A stretch of 64,000 bases of DNA from UBA4781 sp963674975 (GCA_963674975.1 OY771913.1:1488001-1552000); one strand, 5' to 3'. Counted from the first letter of the stretch, positions 1 to 8,510 are shown. Program-made: numbers and translations. Notes: generated from the sequence alone by a model not told the origin.

Positions 1-296
1 GCACCCTGCACGCCACCCGCAGGCAGACCCTGTTTTATCTGGAACTGCCGGCTGCCCTGCCCGTTCTGCTGGGCGGGATGCGCGTCAGCGCCACCCTTTC
101 TGTGATCGGAGCGGTGGTTGGAGAACTGGCTGGATCGGATAAAGGGCTGGGGTTTCTCATCAACGTGGGGCGTGGTCAATACGACACAGCCCTGGTATTC
201 GTGGCAGTGCTCACGCTGGTACTGCTGGCTGTGCTTTTATATGGAATTGTGCTCCTGCTTGAAAAGCGCCTGCTGCGCTGGCAGGAGGCGAAATAA
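1..296 (+). CDS. ABC transporter permease, 3' end only (NitT/TauT or HMP-precursor type)
   Basis: Only the C-terminal part is present; the gene begins before the window and is read in frame from base 3. The visible segment contains the cytoplasmic-loop signature of binding-protein-dependent permeases (LPAALPVLLGGMRVSATLSV, ending in GELAGSDKGLGFLI) and a last hydrophobic helix before a basic tail (LLEKRLLRWQEAK). The stop lies 16 bases before the first of two NMT1-type binding proteins, and an ATPase gene follows them, so it should be the membrane subunit of that importer. Substrate is unknown; pyrimidine precursors of thiamine, sulfonates or similar small molecules fit the family. Confidence 0.85.
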   Translation, partial: TLHATRRQTLFYLELPAALPVLLGGMRVSATLSVIGAVVGELAGSDKGLGFLINVGRGQYDTALVFVAVLTLVLLAVLLYGIVLLLEKRLLRWQEAK

Positions 297-312
297 AAGA
301 TCGGAGCAAACA

Positions 313-1296
313 ATGAAAAAAGGATATTTCTTCTTCATACCATTTCTGCTGCTGCTGGCAGCCTGCAGTTCTGCTGCAAGTTCAACCGCGGAGTTGACCC
401 CCATCACACTACCCGCCGGGTATATCCCCAATGTGCAGTTCGCACCGCTCTATGTAGCCATCGAAAAAGGTTTTTACGCCGAGCAGGGACTGGATGTAAC
501 TATCGACTACAACATGGAAACAGATAACGTAGCCCTGCTGGGAGTGGGCGAACTGGATTTCGCCATCGCCTCCGGAGAACAGGTGCTGCTCGGACAGGGG
601 CAGGACCTGCCAGTGGTATACGTGCTGGCATGGTACCAGGATTACCCGGTCGGGGTGACCTCGCTGGCTGAAGACGGAATCACCCAGCCGGCTGATCTGG
701 TCAGTAAGAAGATCGGTATCCCGGGTTTATACGGTGCCAGCTATATTGGCTTTCGCGCCCTGCTGGAGGCAAACGATCTACAGGAAAGCGACATGACCCT
801 CGATTCCATCGGCTACACCACCGCCGAAGCGCTGGCGAATGGGCAGGAAGACGCAGTAGTGGTCTACGTTGCCAATGAACCGGTCCAGCTTGAAGCGCAG
901 GGATACACTCTCAATACCCTGCGGGTCTCGGATTACACTGACCTGATCGGAAACGGCTTGATCACCAGTCAAAAAGTCATCGAAGAAAAACCGGATCTGG
1001 TGCGCGCCATGGTTTCTGCCACATGGGAGGGCATCCGTTATACCAGCGAACATCCTGATGAAGCTTTTGATATCTGCAAGAAGTATGTCGACAATCTGGC
1101 GGACCTTACTCTCGAAGAGCAGGAAGTACAGCTCCAGGTGCTGGAAAACTCCATTACGTTGTATCATGTAGAGAAAAACGGCGTAAGCGATCTACAAACC
1201 TGGCAGAACATGCAATCTCTTTTACTGGATATGGGTTTATTAACACAGGAACTGGACCTGAACCAGGTTTTCAGCAATAGTTTTTTGCCGGAATAA
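313..1296 (+). CDS. NMT1/THI5-like ABC substrate-binding lipoprotein (copy 1)
   Basis: A 327-residue secreted lipoprotein. The first 20 residues form a lipoprotein signal peptide ending in the lipobox LLLAAC, so the mature protein should be anchored at residue 21. The mature N-terminus (GYIPNVQFAPLYVAIEKGFY followed by AEQGLDV) is the hallmark of the NMT1/THI5 family, which includes ThiY-type pyrimidine-precursor binders and SsuA/TauA-like proteins. The reading frame stays open upstream, but the ATG at 313 is preceded by GGAG at 303-306 and starts exactly at the signal peptide, so the longer upstream start is rejected. The next gene is a close tandem paralogue of the same length. With the flanking permease and ATPase it forms one importer. 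The ligand cannot be read from sequence. Confidence 0.9.
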   Translation: MKKGYFFFIPFLLLLAACSSAASSTAELTPITLPAGYIPNVQFAPLYVAIEKGFYAEQGLDVTIDYNMETDNVALLGVGELDFAIASGEQVLLGQGQDLPVVYVLAWYQDYPVGVTSLAEDGITQPADLVSKKIGIPGLYGASYIGFRALLEANDLQESDMTLDSIGYTTAEALANGQEDAVVVYVANEPVQLEAQGYTLNTLRVSDYTDLIGNGLITSQKVIEEKPDLVRAMVSATWEGIRYTSEHPDEAFDICKKYVDNLADLTLEEQEVQLQVLENSITLYHVEKNGVSDLQTWQNMQSLLLDMGLLTQELDLNQVFSNSFLPE

Positions 1297-1318
1297 AACC
1301 AGATAGGAGTTGAATTTC

Positions 1319-2302
1319 ATGAAAAAAAAGATCCTGTTTTTTATCCTAACCGCCCTTTTACTGGCAGGCTGCCAGAGTATGATCGAACCTGTCAGCCAGG
1401 AACTCATCCCGGTAACCCTGCCGGTGGGCTACATCCCTAACGTGCAGTTTGCGCCCATGTATGTAGCTATTGAGAACGGATACTACCGCGAACAGGGGCT
1501 GGACGTGAGCATGGACTACAACATGGAAACCGACAGCGTGGCGCTCATCGGCGCGGGCGAACTGGATTTCGCCATTGTTTCGGGGGAGCAGGTTCTGCTG
1601 GGTCGCGCGCAGGGGCTGCCTGTGGTTTATGTAATGGCATGGTATCAGGAATACCCGGTGGGAGTGGCTGCGCTGGCAGACAGCGGAATCGAAGAAGCGC
1701 AGGATCTGGTCGGGAAGAAAGTAGGGCTTCCCGGGTTGTATGGCGCCAGTTATATTGGGCTGCGCGCGCTGCTGCAAGCCAATGGACTGCAGGAAAGCGA
1801 CCTGACACTCGATTCCATCGGCTATACCCAGACCGAAGCCCTGATGAATAGATTGGAAGACGCGGTTGTGATCTATGTAGCCAATGAACCACTCAAGTTG
1901 GAAGCAGAAGGCTACAACGTGAATGTGATCCGCACCTCCGATTACCTGGACTTGGTTGCCAACGGATTGGTAACCAGTGAAAAGATGATCGAGGAACATC
2001 CGGATATGGTACGCGGAATGGCTGCAGCCACCCTACAGGGAGTTGCTTACATCACTGAACATCCTGATGAAGCTTTCGAGATCTGCAAGAAATATGTCGA
2101 TACGCTTGCCAGCCTGACTCCTGAAGAACAGGAAGTGCAGCGCCAGGTATTGGAGACATCCATCCCTATGTTTGCCATCGAAAAGAACGGTATCACCGAG
2201 CTGCAAGCCTGGCAGAACATGCAGGCAGTGCTGCTGGAAATGGGATTGATGAGCCAGCCCCTGCCGCTGGAAGAAGCCTTTACCAATGAGTTTTTGCCTT
2301 AA
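1319..2302 (+). CDS. NMT1/THI5-like ABC substrate-binding lipoprotein (copy 2)
   Basis: A second 327-residue binding lipoprotein, very similar to the preceding gene along its whole length (shared blocks such as GYIPNVQFAP, DYNMETD and LPGLYGASYIG). It is a recent-looking tandem duplication. The lipobox is LLLAGC. An in-frame TTG lies at 1310, but the ATG at 1319 has AGGAG at 1305-1309 nine bases upstream and matches the signal-peptide start of copy 1. Differences are concentrated in surface positions. The two copies may bind different but related ligands for one permease-ATPase pair, or may simply raise binding-protein dosage. The ATPase gene begins three bases after its stop. Confidence 0.9.
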   Translation: MKKKILFFILTALLLAGCQSMIEPVSQELIPVTLPVGYIPNVQFAPMYVAIENGYYREQGLDVSMDYNMETDSVALIGAGELDFAIVSGEQVLLGRAQGLPVVYVMAWYQEYPVGVAALADSGIEEAQDLVGKKVGLPGLYGASYIGLRALLQANGLQESDLTLDSIGYTQTEALMNRLEDAVVIYVANEPLKLEAEGYNVNVIRTSDYLDLVANGLVTSEKMIEEHPDMVRGMAAATLQGVAYITEHPDEAFEICKKYVDTLASLTPEEQEVQRQVLETSIPMFAIEKNGITELQAWQNMQAVLLEMGLMSQPLPLEEAFTNEFLP

Positions 2303-2305
2303 CCC

Positions 2306-3061
2306 ATGAATCCATTAGAACCGTTTGCCTTTCGCCTGAACCATATCAGTATGTCATTCCCCGAAAAGACTGGGGAGCTGGAAGCGCTGGACGACCTCTG
2401 CTTTGAAGTGCCTCCCAGCCAATTCGTGTGCGTGCTGGGACCTTCAGGCAGCGGCAAGAGCACGCTGCTTCGTCTGCTCGCCGGGCTGCTCCACCCAAGC
2501 GATGGAAAGATCCAGTATCCGCACTCGCGGCAGCCTTCGGTTGGACTGGTTTTCCAGCAGGCGAATCTCATGCCCTGGCGCGACGTGTGGGCAAACATCA
2601 GCCTGCCGCTGGAACTGCGCGGAACACCGGAAAAAGAGATCGCAGAGCACACCCAGGGAATGATAGACCTGGTGGGCTTGCGTGAATTTGCACACGCCTG
2701 GCCGGCAACCCTATCAGGCGGCATGGCACAACGGGTAGCCATCGCGCGGGCGCTCATCCAGGACCCCGATCTGCTGCTGCTGGATGAACCCTTTGGCGCA
2801 CTGGATGCCATCACCCGCGAGAGGATGGGAGAAGAGCTGCTCCAAATCTGGGAAAAGAGGCGTAAGACTGTGGTGCTGGTGACCCATTCCATTTCCGAGT
2901 CACTGCTGCTTTCTGACCGTGTGATCGTGCTGAGCCGGCGACCGGGAACAATCTGTTTGGATATATCCAACGACCTGCCGCGCCCGCGCGGTGAAGAGAC
3001 GCGCTACGCTCCGCATTTCATCAAACTCTCCCGCGATCTGCGGCATGCTATCCAGGAATAA
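2306..3061 (+). CDS. ABC transporter ATP-binding protein (NitT/TauT type)
   Basis: A 251-residue nucleotide-binding subunit. Walker A is GPSGSGKST, the Q-loop region reads GLVFQQANLMPWRDVWAN, the ABC signature is LSGGMAQRVAIARAL, and Walker B is LLLLDEPFGALD followed by the H-loop region VLVTHSISESLLLSDRV. The Q-loop LMPWRDVW pattern and the C-terminal VLSRRPGTI are typical of the SsuB/TauB/ThiZ group. It follows the second binding protein by three bases and is the last gene of the importer operon. It energises uptake through the permease whose end opens the window. Confidence 0.95.
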   Translation: MNPLEPFAFRLNHISMSFPEKTGELEALDDLCFEVPPSQFVCVLGPSGSGKSTLLRLLAGLLHPSDGKIQYPHSRQPSVGLVFQQANLMPWRDVWANISLPLELRGTPEKEIAEHTQGMIDLVGLREFAHAWPATLSGGMAQRVAIARALIQDPDLLLLDEPFGALDAITRERMGEELLQIWEKRRKTVVLVTHSISESLLLSDRVIVLSRRPGTICLDISNDLPRPRGEETRYAPHFIKLSRDLRHAIQE

Positions 3062-3158
3062 TAAGAACTCTCTGATATAAATAAAAACCTATTCGATCCA
3101 ATTTCACTGTATAATTGGTGTATCTCAATAACTTGCAAATAAATATATGCAGGTGGGC

Positions 3159-3195
3159 AAAAAGAAGCCCGATCCAACCGTCCGGCAGCTTTTTT
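3159..3195 (+). terminator. Terminator-like hairpin with T-run, upstream of the RRM gene
   Basis: AAAAAG (3159-3164) can pair with CTTTTT (3189-3194), and GCC (3167-3169) with GGC (3184-3186), followed by a T-rich run. It lies about 100 bases after the ABC ATPase stop and 19 bases before the RRM start codon. It may end the transporter transcript, or act as an attenuator if the RRM gene is transcribed from the TATAAT at 3110-3115. The stem is interrupted, so this is tentative. Confidence 0.4.
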
Positions 3196-3214
3196 CCAAA
3201 AAGAAAGGGTTAAA

Positions 3215-3532
3215 ATGCAAACAAAAGTGTATGTTGGCAATCTATCATTTGATGCCAGCGAAGAATCCCTGAAGGAATTATTTTCCCAGGCAGGGGAAGT
3301 TGTCTCGGCAAATATCATTACGGATAAGTTTTCCGGACGCTCGAAAGGATTTGGTTTTATAGAATTCGCGGACGCAGAAGGAATGAACGCTGCTATTGAA
3401 AAATTCAACGGTTATTCTTTCCTGGGTCGTGACCTGCGTGTTAATGAAGCCAAACCACCCGAGAAACGCGACGGCAACTCCCGCGGCAATCGACGTGGCG
3501 GTGGTGGCGGATACAATCGCAACCGATACTAG
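3215..3532 (+). CDS. Small RRM-domain RNA-binding protein
   Basis: A 105-residue cytoplasmic protein with a single RNA recognition motif at about residues 3-80 and a short Gly/Arg/Asn-rich tail. RNP2 is VYVGNL at residues 4-9, and RNP1 is the KGFGFIEF block near residue 45. The glycine-rich tail (RRGGGGGYNRNRY) resembles the cold-inducible Rbp proteins of cyanobacteria and other bacteria. It likely binds single-stranded RNA and may act as an RNA chaperone under cold or stress. It is monocistronic, with its own leader of about 150 bases and a strong terminator after the stop. The AAAGGG at 3204-3209 is the likely ribosome-binding site. Confidence 0.92.
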   Translation: MQTKVYVGNLSFDASEESLKELFSQAGEVVSANIITDKFSGRSKGFGFIEFADAEGMNAAIEKFNGYSFLGRDLRVNEAKPPEKRDGNSRGNRRGGGGGYNRNRY

Positions 3533-3569
3533 CATTTCCCGCTAAAATACAATTTAATAAGAAAGATAA

Positions 3570-3600
3570 AACTACCCCTTATAAACTATGAGGGGTAGTT
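3570..3600 (+). terminator. Hairpin terminator after the RRM gene
   Basis: A perfect 10-bp stem, AACTACCCCT (3570-3579) with AGGGGTAGTT (3591-3600), around an 11-base loop. There is no strong T-run after it. Confidence 0.65.
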
Positions 3601-3663
3601 CATATCCATTCCATCGCAGCTTCACCGGCAAAATAAAAAATAGAACTTATATCGGAGGCTGGT

Positions 3664-5007
3664 ATGCGCACCTGGTTGAGATACATCATTTTGTTCATTC
3701 TCCTTTATTTAGCCTCCGGCTGTACAACTGGCGCCGTTGAACCGATCGTACAGGTCACCCCTACCAGCACCCCGACGTTTTTTCCCATCGAAGATACCGG
3801 ACTGCAGCACTGCTATAACTACATTGGCATCGTTCCCTGCACCGAGGAAGGGGGCGTGCTGTACGGGCAGGACGCAAACTACCTGGGGCACGATTTCCAA
3901 TTCATCGATAACCGCAATGGCACGGTCAGCGATACGGTGAGCGGGTCGACCTGGCAGCAGGTGCAGAGCAGCCAGCGCCTTACTCAGGCAGAAGCAGAAC
4001 AAGCCTGCTTTGATCTGGATCTGGGCGGAAAGGACGACTGGCGCCTGCCAACCATCCAGGAACTGTTCTCGATCGCGGACGTGAGCGGTATTCCGGGGGA
4101 ACTTTTCTTTCTCGACTCCGATATCTTTGACATTCGCTATGGTGACCCCAGCAGTATATATGTGGATGGATTATCCTTTGACCTGGCTGGTCAGACCTGG
4201 TCCGCCACGCTGGATGACACAGGAACGGCAGCCTATACCTACAATTTCTTCATCGGGGATTTGCGCAGCTATACCACTGACCAGCAGTTCTTTTTCCGCT
4301 GCGTGAGCGGAGGTAGTTATGGGCATAACGCCCTGCATGATAATGGTGATGGAACGGTTGCGGATGCCGCCAGCGGCTTGACCTGGCAGCAGGAAGAAAG
4401 CAGCTACTCCCTGAACTGGGGAGGAGCGCTGAACTACTGCGACACCCTCGACCTGGCAGGCTATGATGACTGGCGCCTGCCCGATATCAAGGAACTTGCC
4501 AGCATCGCCTTCGCTCTTGAAGATACGGCTCTCTTTCCAACCAGCAGCGAGTATGCGCGCCTGTGGTCCTCCACCACACGGGTGGATGTGCCTACGGAAG
4601 CATATTACCTGTGCGTTGATAACTGCTGGACGCGCGATGGGAGCACCGATCTGGGCAGTGCTTCATTGCGCAGCGAACCCAAGAACGGCGACCCGCTGGA
4701 ATACAGCGACAGCACGGTAGAAGTGCGCATTACCAACCTGGTGCGCTGCGTGCGCGGGGGAGAGGTAATCCAGGCTGATGGACCCTACCTGGCTGAAGAA
4801 GCGACCATCGAGTTGGTGCCCGATCTGGCAGCTGCAGCGCAGGAGCTGGGCATCACTCCCGCAGCCCTGAGCAGCGTACTGAACAGCTCCACTACCAGCG
4901 ACCCGCTCATCCAGAAAGCGGCTTTCGCACTGGGGGTGGAGGTGGAAGACCTGCGTTCCGCACTGCAGGCGCACATGGTGCAGCCCACACAAGCACCTTC
5001 CACTTGA
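3664..5007 (+). CDS. Lipoprotein with two DUF1566 (Lcl C-terminal) domains
   Basis: A 447-residue secreted lipoprotein. The signal peptide ends in the lipobox LYLASGC (Cys at about residue 20), followed by a short Thr/Pro linker. Two repeats of the DUF1566/Lcl domain follow. Each has a W-Q-x(2) strand after a (D/N)GTV(S/A)D turn (GTVSDTVSGSTWQQ; GTVADAASGLTWQQ) and the hallmark DDWRLP-x-I-x-EL motif (residues about 120 and 275). The C-terminal 80 residues are acidic and Ala-rich without a recognised fold. The family includes collagen-binding adhesin-like domains and many uncharacterised surface proteins. Its ligand is unknown. An RBS (GGAGG at 3655-3659) precedes the ATG. It is a single-gene unit closed by a hairpin. 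Confidence 0.88.
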   Translation: MRTWLRYIILFILLYLASGCTTGAVEPIVQVTPTSTPTFFPIEDTGLQHCYNYIGIVPCTEEGGVLYGQDANYLGHDFQFIDNRNGTVSDTVSGSTWQQVQSSQRLTQAEAEQACFDLDLGGKDDWRLPTIQELFSIADVSGIPGELFFLDSDIFDIRYGDPSSIYVDGLSFDLAGQTWSATLDDTGTAAYTYNFFIGDLRSYTTDQQFFFRCVSGGSYGHNALHDNGDGTVADAASGLTWQQEESSYSLNWGGALNYCDTLDLAGYDDWRLPDIKELASIAFALEDTALFPTSSEYARLWSSTTRVDVPTEAYYLCVDNCWTRDGSTDLGSASLRSEPKNGDPLEYSDSTVEVRITNLVRCVRGGEVIQADGPYLAEEATIELVPDLAAAAQELGITPAALSSVLNSSTTSDPLIQKAAFALGVEVEDLRSALQAHMVQPTQAPST

Positions 5008-5019
5008 AGGTAAAAGATC

Positions 5020-5038
5020 GCCCATCCGGCGGATGGGC
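5020..5038 (+). terminator. Hairpin after the DUF1566 lipoprotein gene
   Basis: GCCCATCC (5020-5027) pairs perfectly with GGATGGGC (5031-5038) around a 3-base loop, 12 bases after the stop. It is a GC-rich stem without a T-run, and separates this gene from the convergent RT-nitrilase gene. Confidence 0.6.
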
Positions 5039-5184
5039 TTACCTGACAAAAGTTGACAATTTTACAAATCTTGGATGCTTATTTCTGTGAAACGAATCTT
5101 TTAAGAAGAAATCTTTGTTTTCATTATGCTTCGAGAAATCCATGTATAAAAAGAATTCGCAAACAACGGTAGAGGAAATAAGCC

Positions 5185-8100
5185 TTATCGCTTTCTTGCT
5201 AACTCATGGTCATATCCCGCCGGTGTTGGCTTAAATGATTTATCTTTGGGATCAAACTTGTGCGATTGAAACATTCTTAATTTTTCAATATCAAGAATAC
5301 CTTTAATAATTAAATCGTTTTCTCCGCCTTTAATTTTTAATATGTCCATTTCCTCAGTTTTCTTTGGACAAGAAACACGAGAGTCGCCATATTGGGAAGT
5401 ATTCGACTGAATCATATAACAATGTATATCACGTACTGTTGATTCAACAATATTAGAATAGTAATTTGTATCTTGGTTCCACTCTACAGCAATTAATAAA
5501 TCAATTAGTGAACGGAAAATACTTCTATGTTTAATATCTGATAACTCATAACAGTTATATACTGTGAAAACTAAATTTCTCCATTTAAACAATTCATACA
5601 AGGGGATCCATTGGGGTTTATGTAAATTAAGTTTCTCTAACATATATTCTTCTTTGGGAGAATAATGATTTTTTAATCTCATTGAAATCACGCAATTTTT
5701 ATAACCAAGATTATTTTTAAAGGGCAAAATTGTAACAACTAGATTTAAAGCATATCGTCCTACTACCCAGTGTTCCATCCCAAAAATCAAACCAATCTGT
5801 TTGTTTCTGGATTGATCAATCATAAAAGGTAACCATGAATATGGAATACTAACTTCTGGAAAAACGAGCAGATCACATTTTGGGTTTTCTAAAGAATAAT
5901 TAAGTAGTTTGTATAAAATAGCCTGTCTTTCATAGTTTATTTTTGGCTTTTTTCTAGGGTGAAAGCTACATAAATAATCTTCCTCGAGTATTTTCATGTT
6001 TGCTAAACCAACACATATTTGTTTTTTATTTTCTAATGAAAAATCACTTTTTGAAGATTGTCCGAATTCGATTTTTAATTGTTTAGTGATGATTTCGCTT
6101 GATTCAGATTTTTCTTCAACATCACTATAATCGAAACTTAAGTTAGAAATACTTTCGTTATCTCTTGAAAACTTAACAATATATTCATTTTTAAATTCAT
6201 TAATAGGGTTGATTATAGATAAAGGTTCTTTTAAAATAATTTCGTTATTCTCGTCCTGGTTTTTTAGTTTAATAATTTGCCCTAAGATTCTATACACTTG
6301 AAAATCGTCAAAATAAATAAAACAAGGTGAGTATTTAATTTTTTGATTATTTAGCTTAAAATCGGTAGATTTAAAACTATCAAAATTAAATTTAATAAAG
6401 TTCCCGCGATAATCTGAATAATTTATTAATGGCCATGATACTACTTCTTGCCTCAACATATTAGAATTACGAATTATTTTAATTAAATAGTAATAATTTT
6501 CATCTATTAAATGATTAACTATCCTTCCTAATGCTCCCTTATTTTTTTCTAGATCCCCCTCACCTATAAGGGAAAGAGAAGTACATAAAGCAATTGATAA
6601 GTAGTATTTCAAATCACTTTTAGTTTTTTTAATTAAATCCTTTGAAAGATTCTTCATCCCTTCTTTATTGAATACTAATTTAGAGATTACTTTATTTATT
6701 TCATTTAAAAATCTTTCTAGATCCATGAAATTATCATTAATAAGAAAAAGAATAAAAACTTTCTCCCAAATCCTACAGAAATCAAAAATATTCCTTCCTT
6801 TATAAAAACGAAAGATATCTTTAATTTGGTCTTCGCTGATTTTTGTGGAAGTTAATCGAAACTCAATTATTTTCTTTGAAAAAAATTTCGAAAGCTCCGT
6901 ATCATTTTCACTAATCCCTATCACACTACGCAATTTATTTACTGACCCCTTGTAATGAATATCATATGCACAATTTGAAATTTGTAAATCCTCATCTTCC
7001 AATGGTAAAAAACGGAATTCGCTAGCTTGCTTTTCAAGCTCTCGTTTAAATTCATAAAGCCCAGCATGACTATGTTCATGATCGTAATAATGTAAGATAA
7101 TCTTGTCTGGATTGATGGTCAATTCGGGGTGATTAATAAATGCATATTCTTTACCATGTTTCTTTATTATCTTTTTAAAATATCTTTGTAAAAGAAATTT
7201 TTTCGGATTGTTATTTTCAAGAGAGGTTTTTATAATTTTTTCATCAGGATTTTGTATAACAAAAAGAATATCATCAACATATCTGCCATAATAAACAGGA
7301 GAATATTCAGATTTAATTAGATTATCAATGTCACTTAAAATATGATTAGCAATAACACCGGAAGAAGGTAAGCCAATCGGAATTCCACATTTTGTAGATG
7401 TAACATCAATTCCATGCGTTATTTTTATATTACTTACAATTCTTTCTTGATATGAGGTATAAATTTCCCCTAAAATAGAGTTTAATCTATCAAAAAATAA
7501 TACATCCTTCAGATCGTTTTCTTCTTTAATTTTCTCAAAGATCTCTGTGAAATTTACATGTAAGTGATAAAAACACTCTTTAATGTCTATCGCACCAAGT
7601 AATATATTTTCACCTTCATCTAACAATGTTGTAGCACGTTTTATTGCATTATCTCTCCAACTGTTATACTGAGTAACATAGAATTTAAATAAACGATGAG
7701 ATGTTATATTCGCATTTCTGAGAGAATTACCTTGAATTCGATATCCCAAGCATGATTTATCAAGTTTTGAATCTAGATAGATACCAATGTTTTCAACCCA
7801 CAGAACAGAAAGAATTTGTAATGGAATTGGAATATCAATATAGTAATTAAATTTTTCGACACTGTAATCCATGCCTTCCCGAAGATTGGTTATTATGTTT
7901 TTTTCATCAAAAAGATCGGCTACACCATTCTTAATTGTTTTTGGGATGATTCTATAATTAATTTCTTCAAGCCAATTTAAGAACTCCTTTTTATCTTTTG
8001 ACTCGTTTATTAAATCCTTTATTGTTCTTTTTAAATTATTAAATTTGGATCCATTACCTCTATTTATGTATTCCTCTTCAAATTCAGCAATTTTAGCTCT

Positions 8101-8214
8101 AATAAAAAGGTTTACTCTATCATAATAGGCATCCGTTTTTAATTTTAAATACGCGATTTCTATATCATCATCAGTGATGACTGACTTAGAGATTTTCTTT
8201 TCTATATAATCCAT
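5185..8214 (-). CDS. Reverse transcriptase-nitrilase fusion (DRT type 1 / UG1-like anti-phage protein)
   Basis: A 1009-residue two-domain protein. The N-terminal half is a reverse transcriptase: motif A AIDIKECF with Asp210, motif B GIPIGLPSSG at 277-286, and catalytic motif C YVDD with Asp314-Asp315. The C-terminal part, from about residue 730, is a nitrilase-superfamily domain with a plausible Glu-Lys-Cys triad: E787 (LLVFPEVS), K848 (RLKNHYSPKEE) and C888 (VYNCYELSD). This architecture is that of DRT type 1, a member of the unknown-group (UG) reverse transcriptases reported to defend bacteria against phages. The GAGGG at 8220-8224 on the minus strand supports the ATG at 8214. The gene is far more AT-rich than its neighbours and stands alone between unrelated genes, which indicates horizontal transfer. 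No retron, group II intron or CRISPR features are visible. All catalytic residues seem intact. Confidence 0.88.
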   Translation of the reverse strand: MDYIEKKISKSVITDDDIEIAYLKLKTDAYYDRVNLFIRAKIAEFEEEYINRGNGSKFNNLKRTIKDLINESKDKKEFLNWLEEINYRIIPKTIKNGVADLFDEKNIITNLREGMDYSVEKFNYYIDIPIPLQILSVLWVENIGIYLDSKLDKSCLGYRIQGNSLRNANITSHRLFKFYVTQYNSWRDNAIKRATTLLDEGENILLGAIDIKECFYHLHVNFTEIFEKIKEENDLKDVLFFDRLNSILGEIYTSYQERIVSNIKITHGIDVTSTKCGIPIGLPSSGVIANHILSDIDNLIKSEYSPVYYGRYVDDILFVIQNPDEKIIKTSLENNNPKKFLLQRYFKKIIKKHGKEYAFINHPELTINPDKIILHYYDHEHSHAGLYEFKRELEKQASEFRFLPLEDEDLQISNCAYDIHYKGSVNKLRSVIGISENDTELSKFFSKKIIEFRLTSTKISEDQIKDIFRFYKGRNIFDFCRIWEKVFILFLINDNFMDLERFLNEINKVISKLVFNKEGMKNLSKDLIKKTKSDLKYYLSIALCTSLSLIGEGDLEKNKGALGRIVNHLIDENYYYLIKIIRNSNMLRQEVVSWPLINYSDYRGNFIKFNFDSFKSTDFKLNNQKIKYSPCFIYFDDFQVYRILGQIIKLKNQDENNEIILKEPLSIINPINEFKNEYIVKFSRDNESISNLSFDYSDVEEKSESSEIITKQLKIEFGQSSKSDFSLENKKQICVGLANMKILEEDYLCSFHPRKKPKINYERQAILYKLLNYSLENPKCDLLVFPEVSIPYSWLPFMIDQSRNKQIGLIFGMEHWVVGRYALNLVVTILPFKNNLGYKNCVISMRLKNHYSPKEEYMLEKLNLHKPQWIPLYELFKWRNLVFTVYNCYELSDIKHRSIFRSLIDLLIAVEWNQDTNYYSNIVESTVRDIHCYMIQSNTSQYGDSRVSCPKKTEEMDILKIKGGENDLIIKGILDIEKLRMFQSHKFDPKDKSFKPTPAGYDHELARKR

Positions 8215-8400
8215 TATTACCCTCTAAATTACTATAAATATATCTCAAATTTCGATATTTTTAAATATATTTCTTTTCATAGAATAGAATTATTTTGTAT
8301 AAATAAATTATTTATAATGAAAATCTTCGGTTACCATATCATCTAGGAATAACACCTCTCATTATTTCCCCCACACTTCGTACAAATGAGAAAGAAAAAC
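8215..8400. other. AT-rich intergenic upstream of the RT-nitrilase gene
   Basis: Low-GC sequence continuing the base composition of the RT gene to about 8345, so the transferred segment probably includes it. On the minus strand it holds the RT ribosome-binding site and several TATA-like hexamers, but no promoter stands out. I see no structured non-coding RNA of the kind found beside some other defence RTs, although a weakly structured one cannot be excluded by eye. Confidence 0.5.
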
Positions 8401-8406
8401 AGATAG

Positions 8407-8453
8407 GTTATGTCAATCCACCCTACACGCCCGCCCCGCAAGAAGGGGAGGAA
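8407..8453. repeat. Dispersed repeats: family B remnant then family A hairpin
   Basis: A degenerate copy of the GGTTGTACCAACCCACC-type unit (8407-8427) is followed by a GC-rich CCGCCCC...GGGGAGG hairpin (8431-8451). The same pair recurs near 15340, 21300, 23060 and 30790. Confidence 0.7.
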
Positions 8454-8470
8454 TATCTTTAATCTCAATT

Positions 8471-8510
8471 ATTTGCAATATTTTGTAAATGCAAATTATT
8501 GCATTATAAT
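8471..8510 (+). promoter_or_regulatory. Candidate promoter with two overlapping dyads for the hydrogenase operon
   Basis: The -10 is TATAAT at 8505-8510 and a weak -35 is TTGTAA at 8483-8488, with a 16-base spacer. Two inverted repeats overlap it. The first is ATTTGCAA/TTGTAAAT at 8471-8490 (4-base spacer, one mismatch). The second is ATGCAA/TTGCAT at 8489-8504 (perfect, 4-base spacer). They share a TTGCAA-type half-site and sit over the -35 and the spacer, where a repressor would act. This suggests a regulated operon, but the regulator is not identified. The leader to the start codon is about 80 bases. Confidence 0.55.

Noticed and set aside
118..312. Upstream extension of the first binding lipoprotein gene
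   Set aside because: It overlaps the permease C-terminus in another frame and puts Trp/Cys-rich sequence before a perfect lipoprotein signal peptide; the ATG at 313 has the RBS.
8471..8490. Rex (NADH-sensing) operator at the hydrogenase promoter
   Set aside because: Rex half-sites have TTGT at the outer ends pointing inward to A/T; here CAA/TTG lie at the inner ends.
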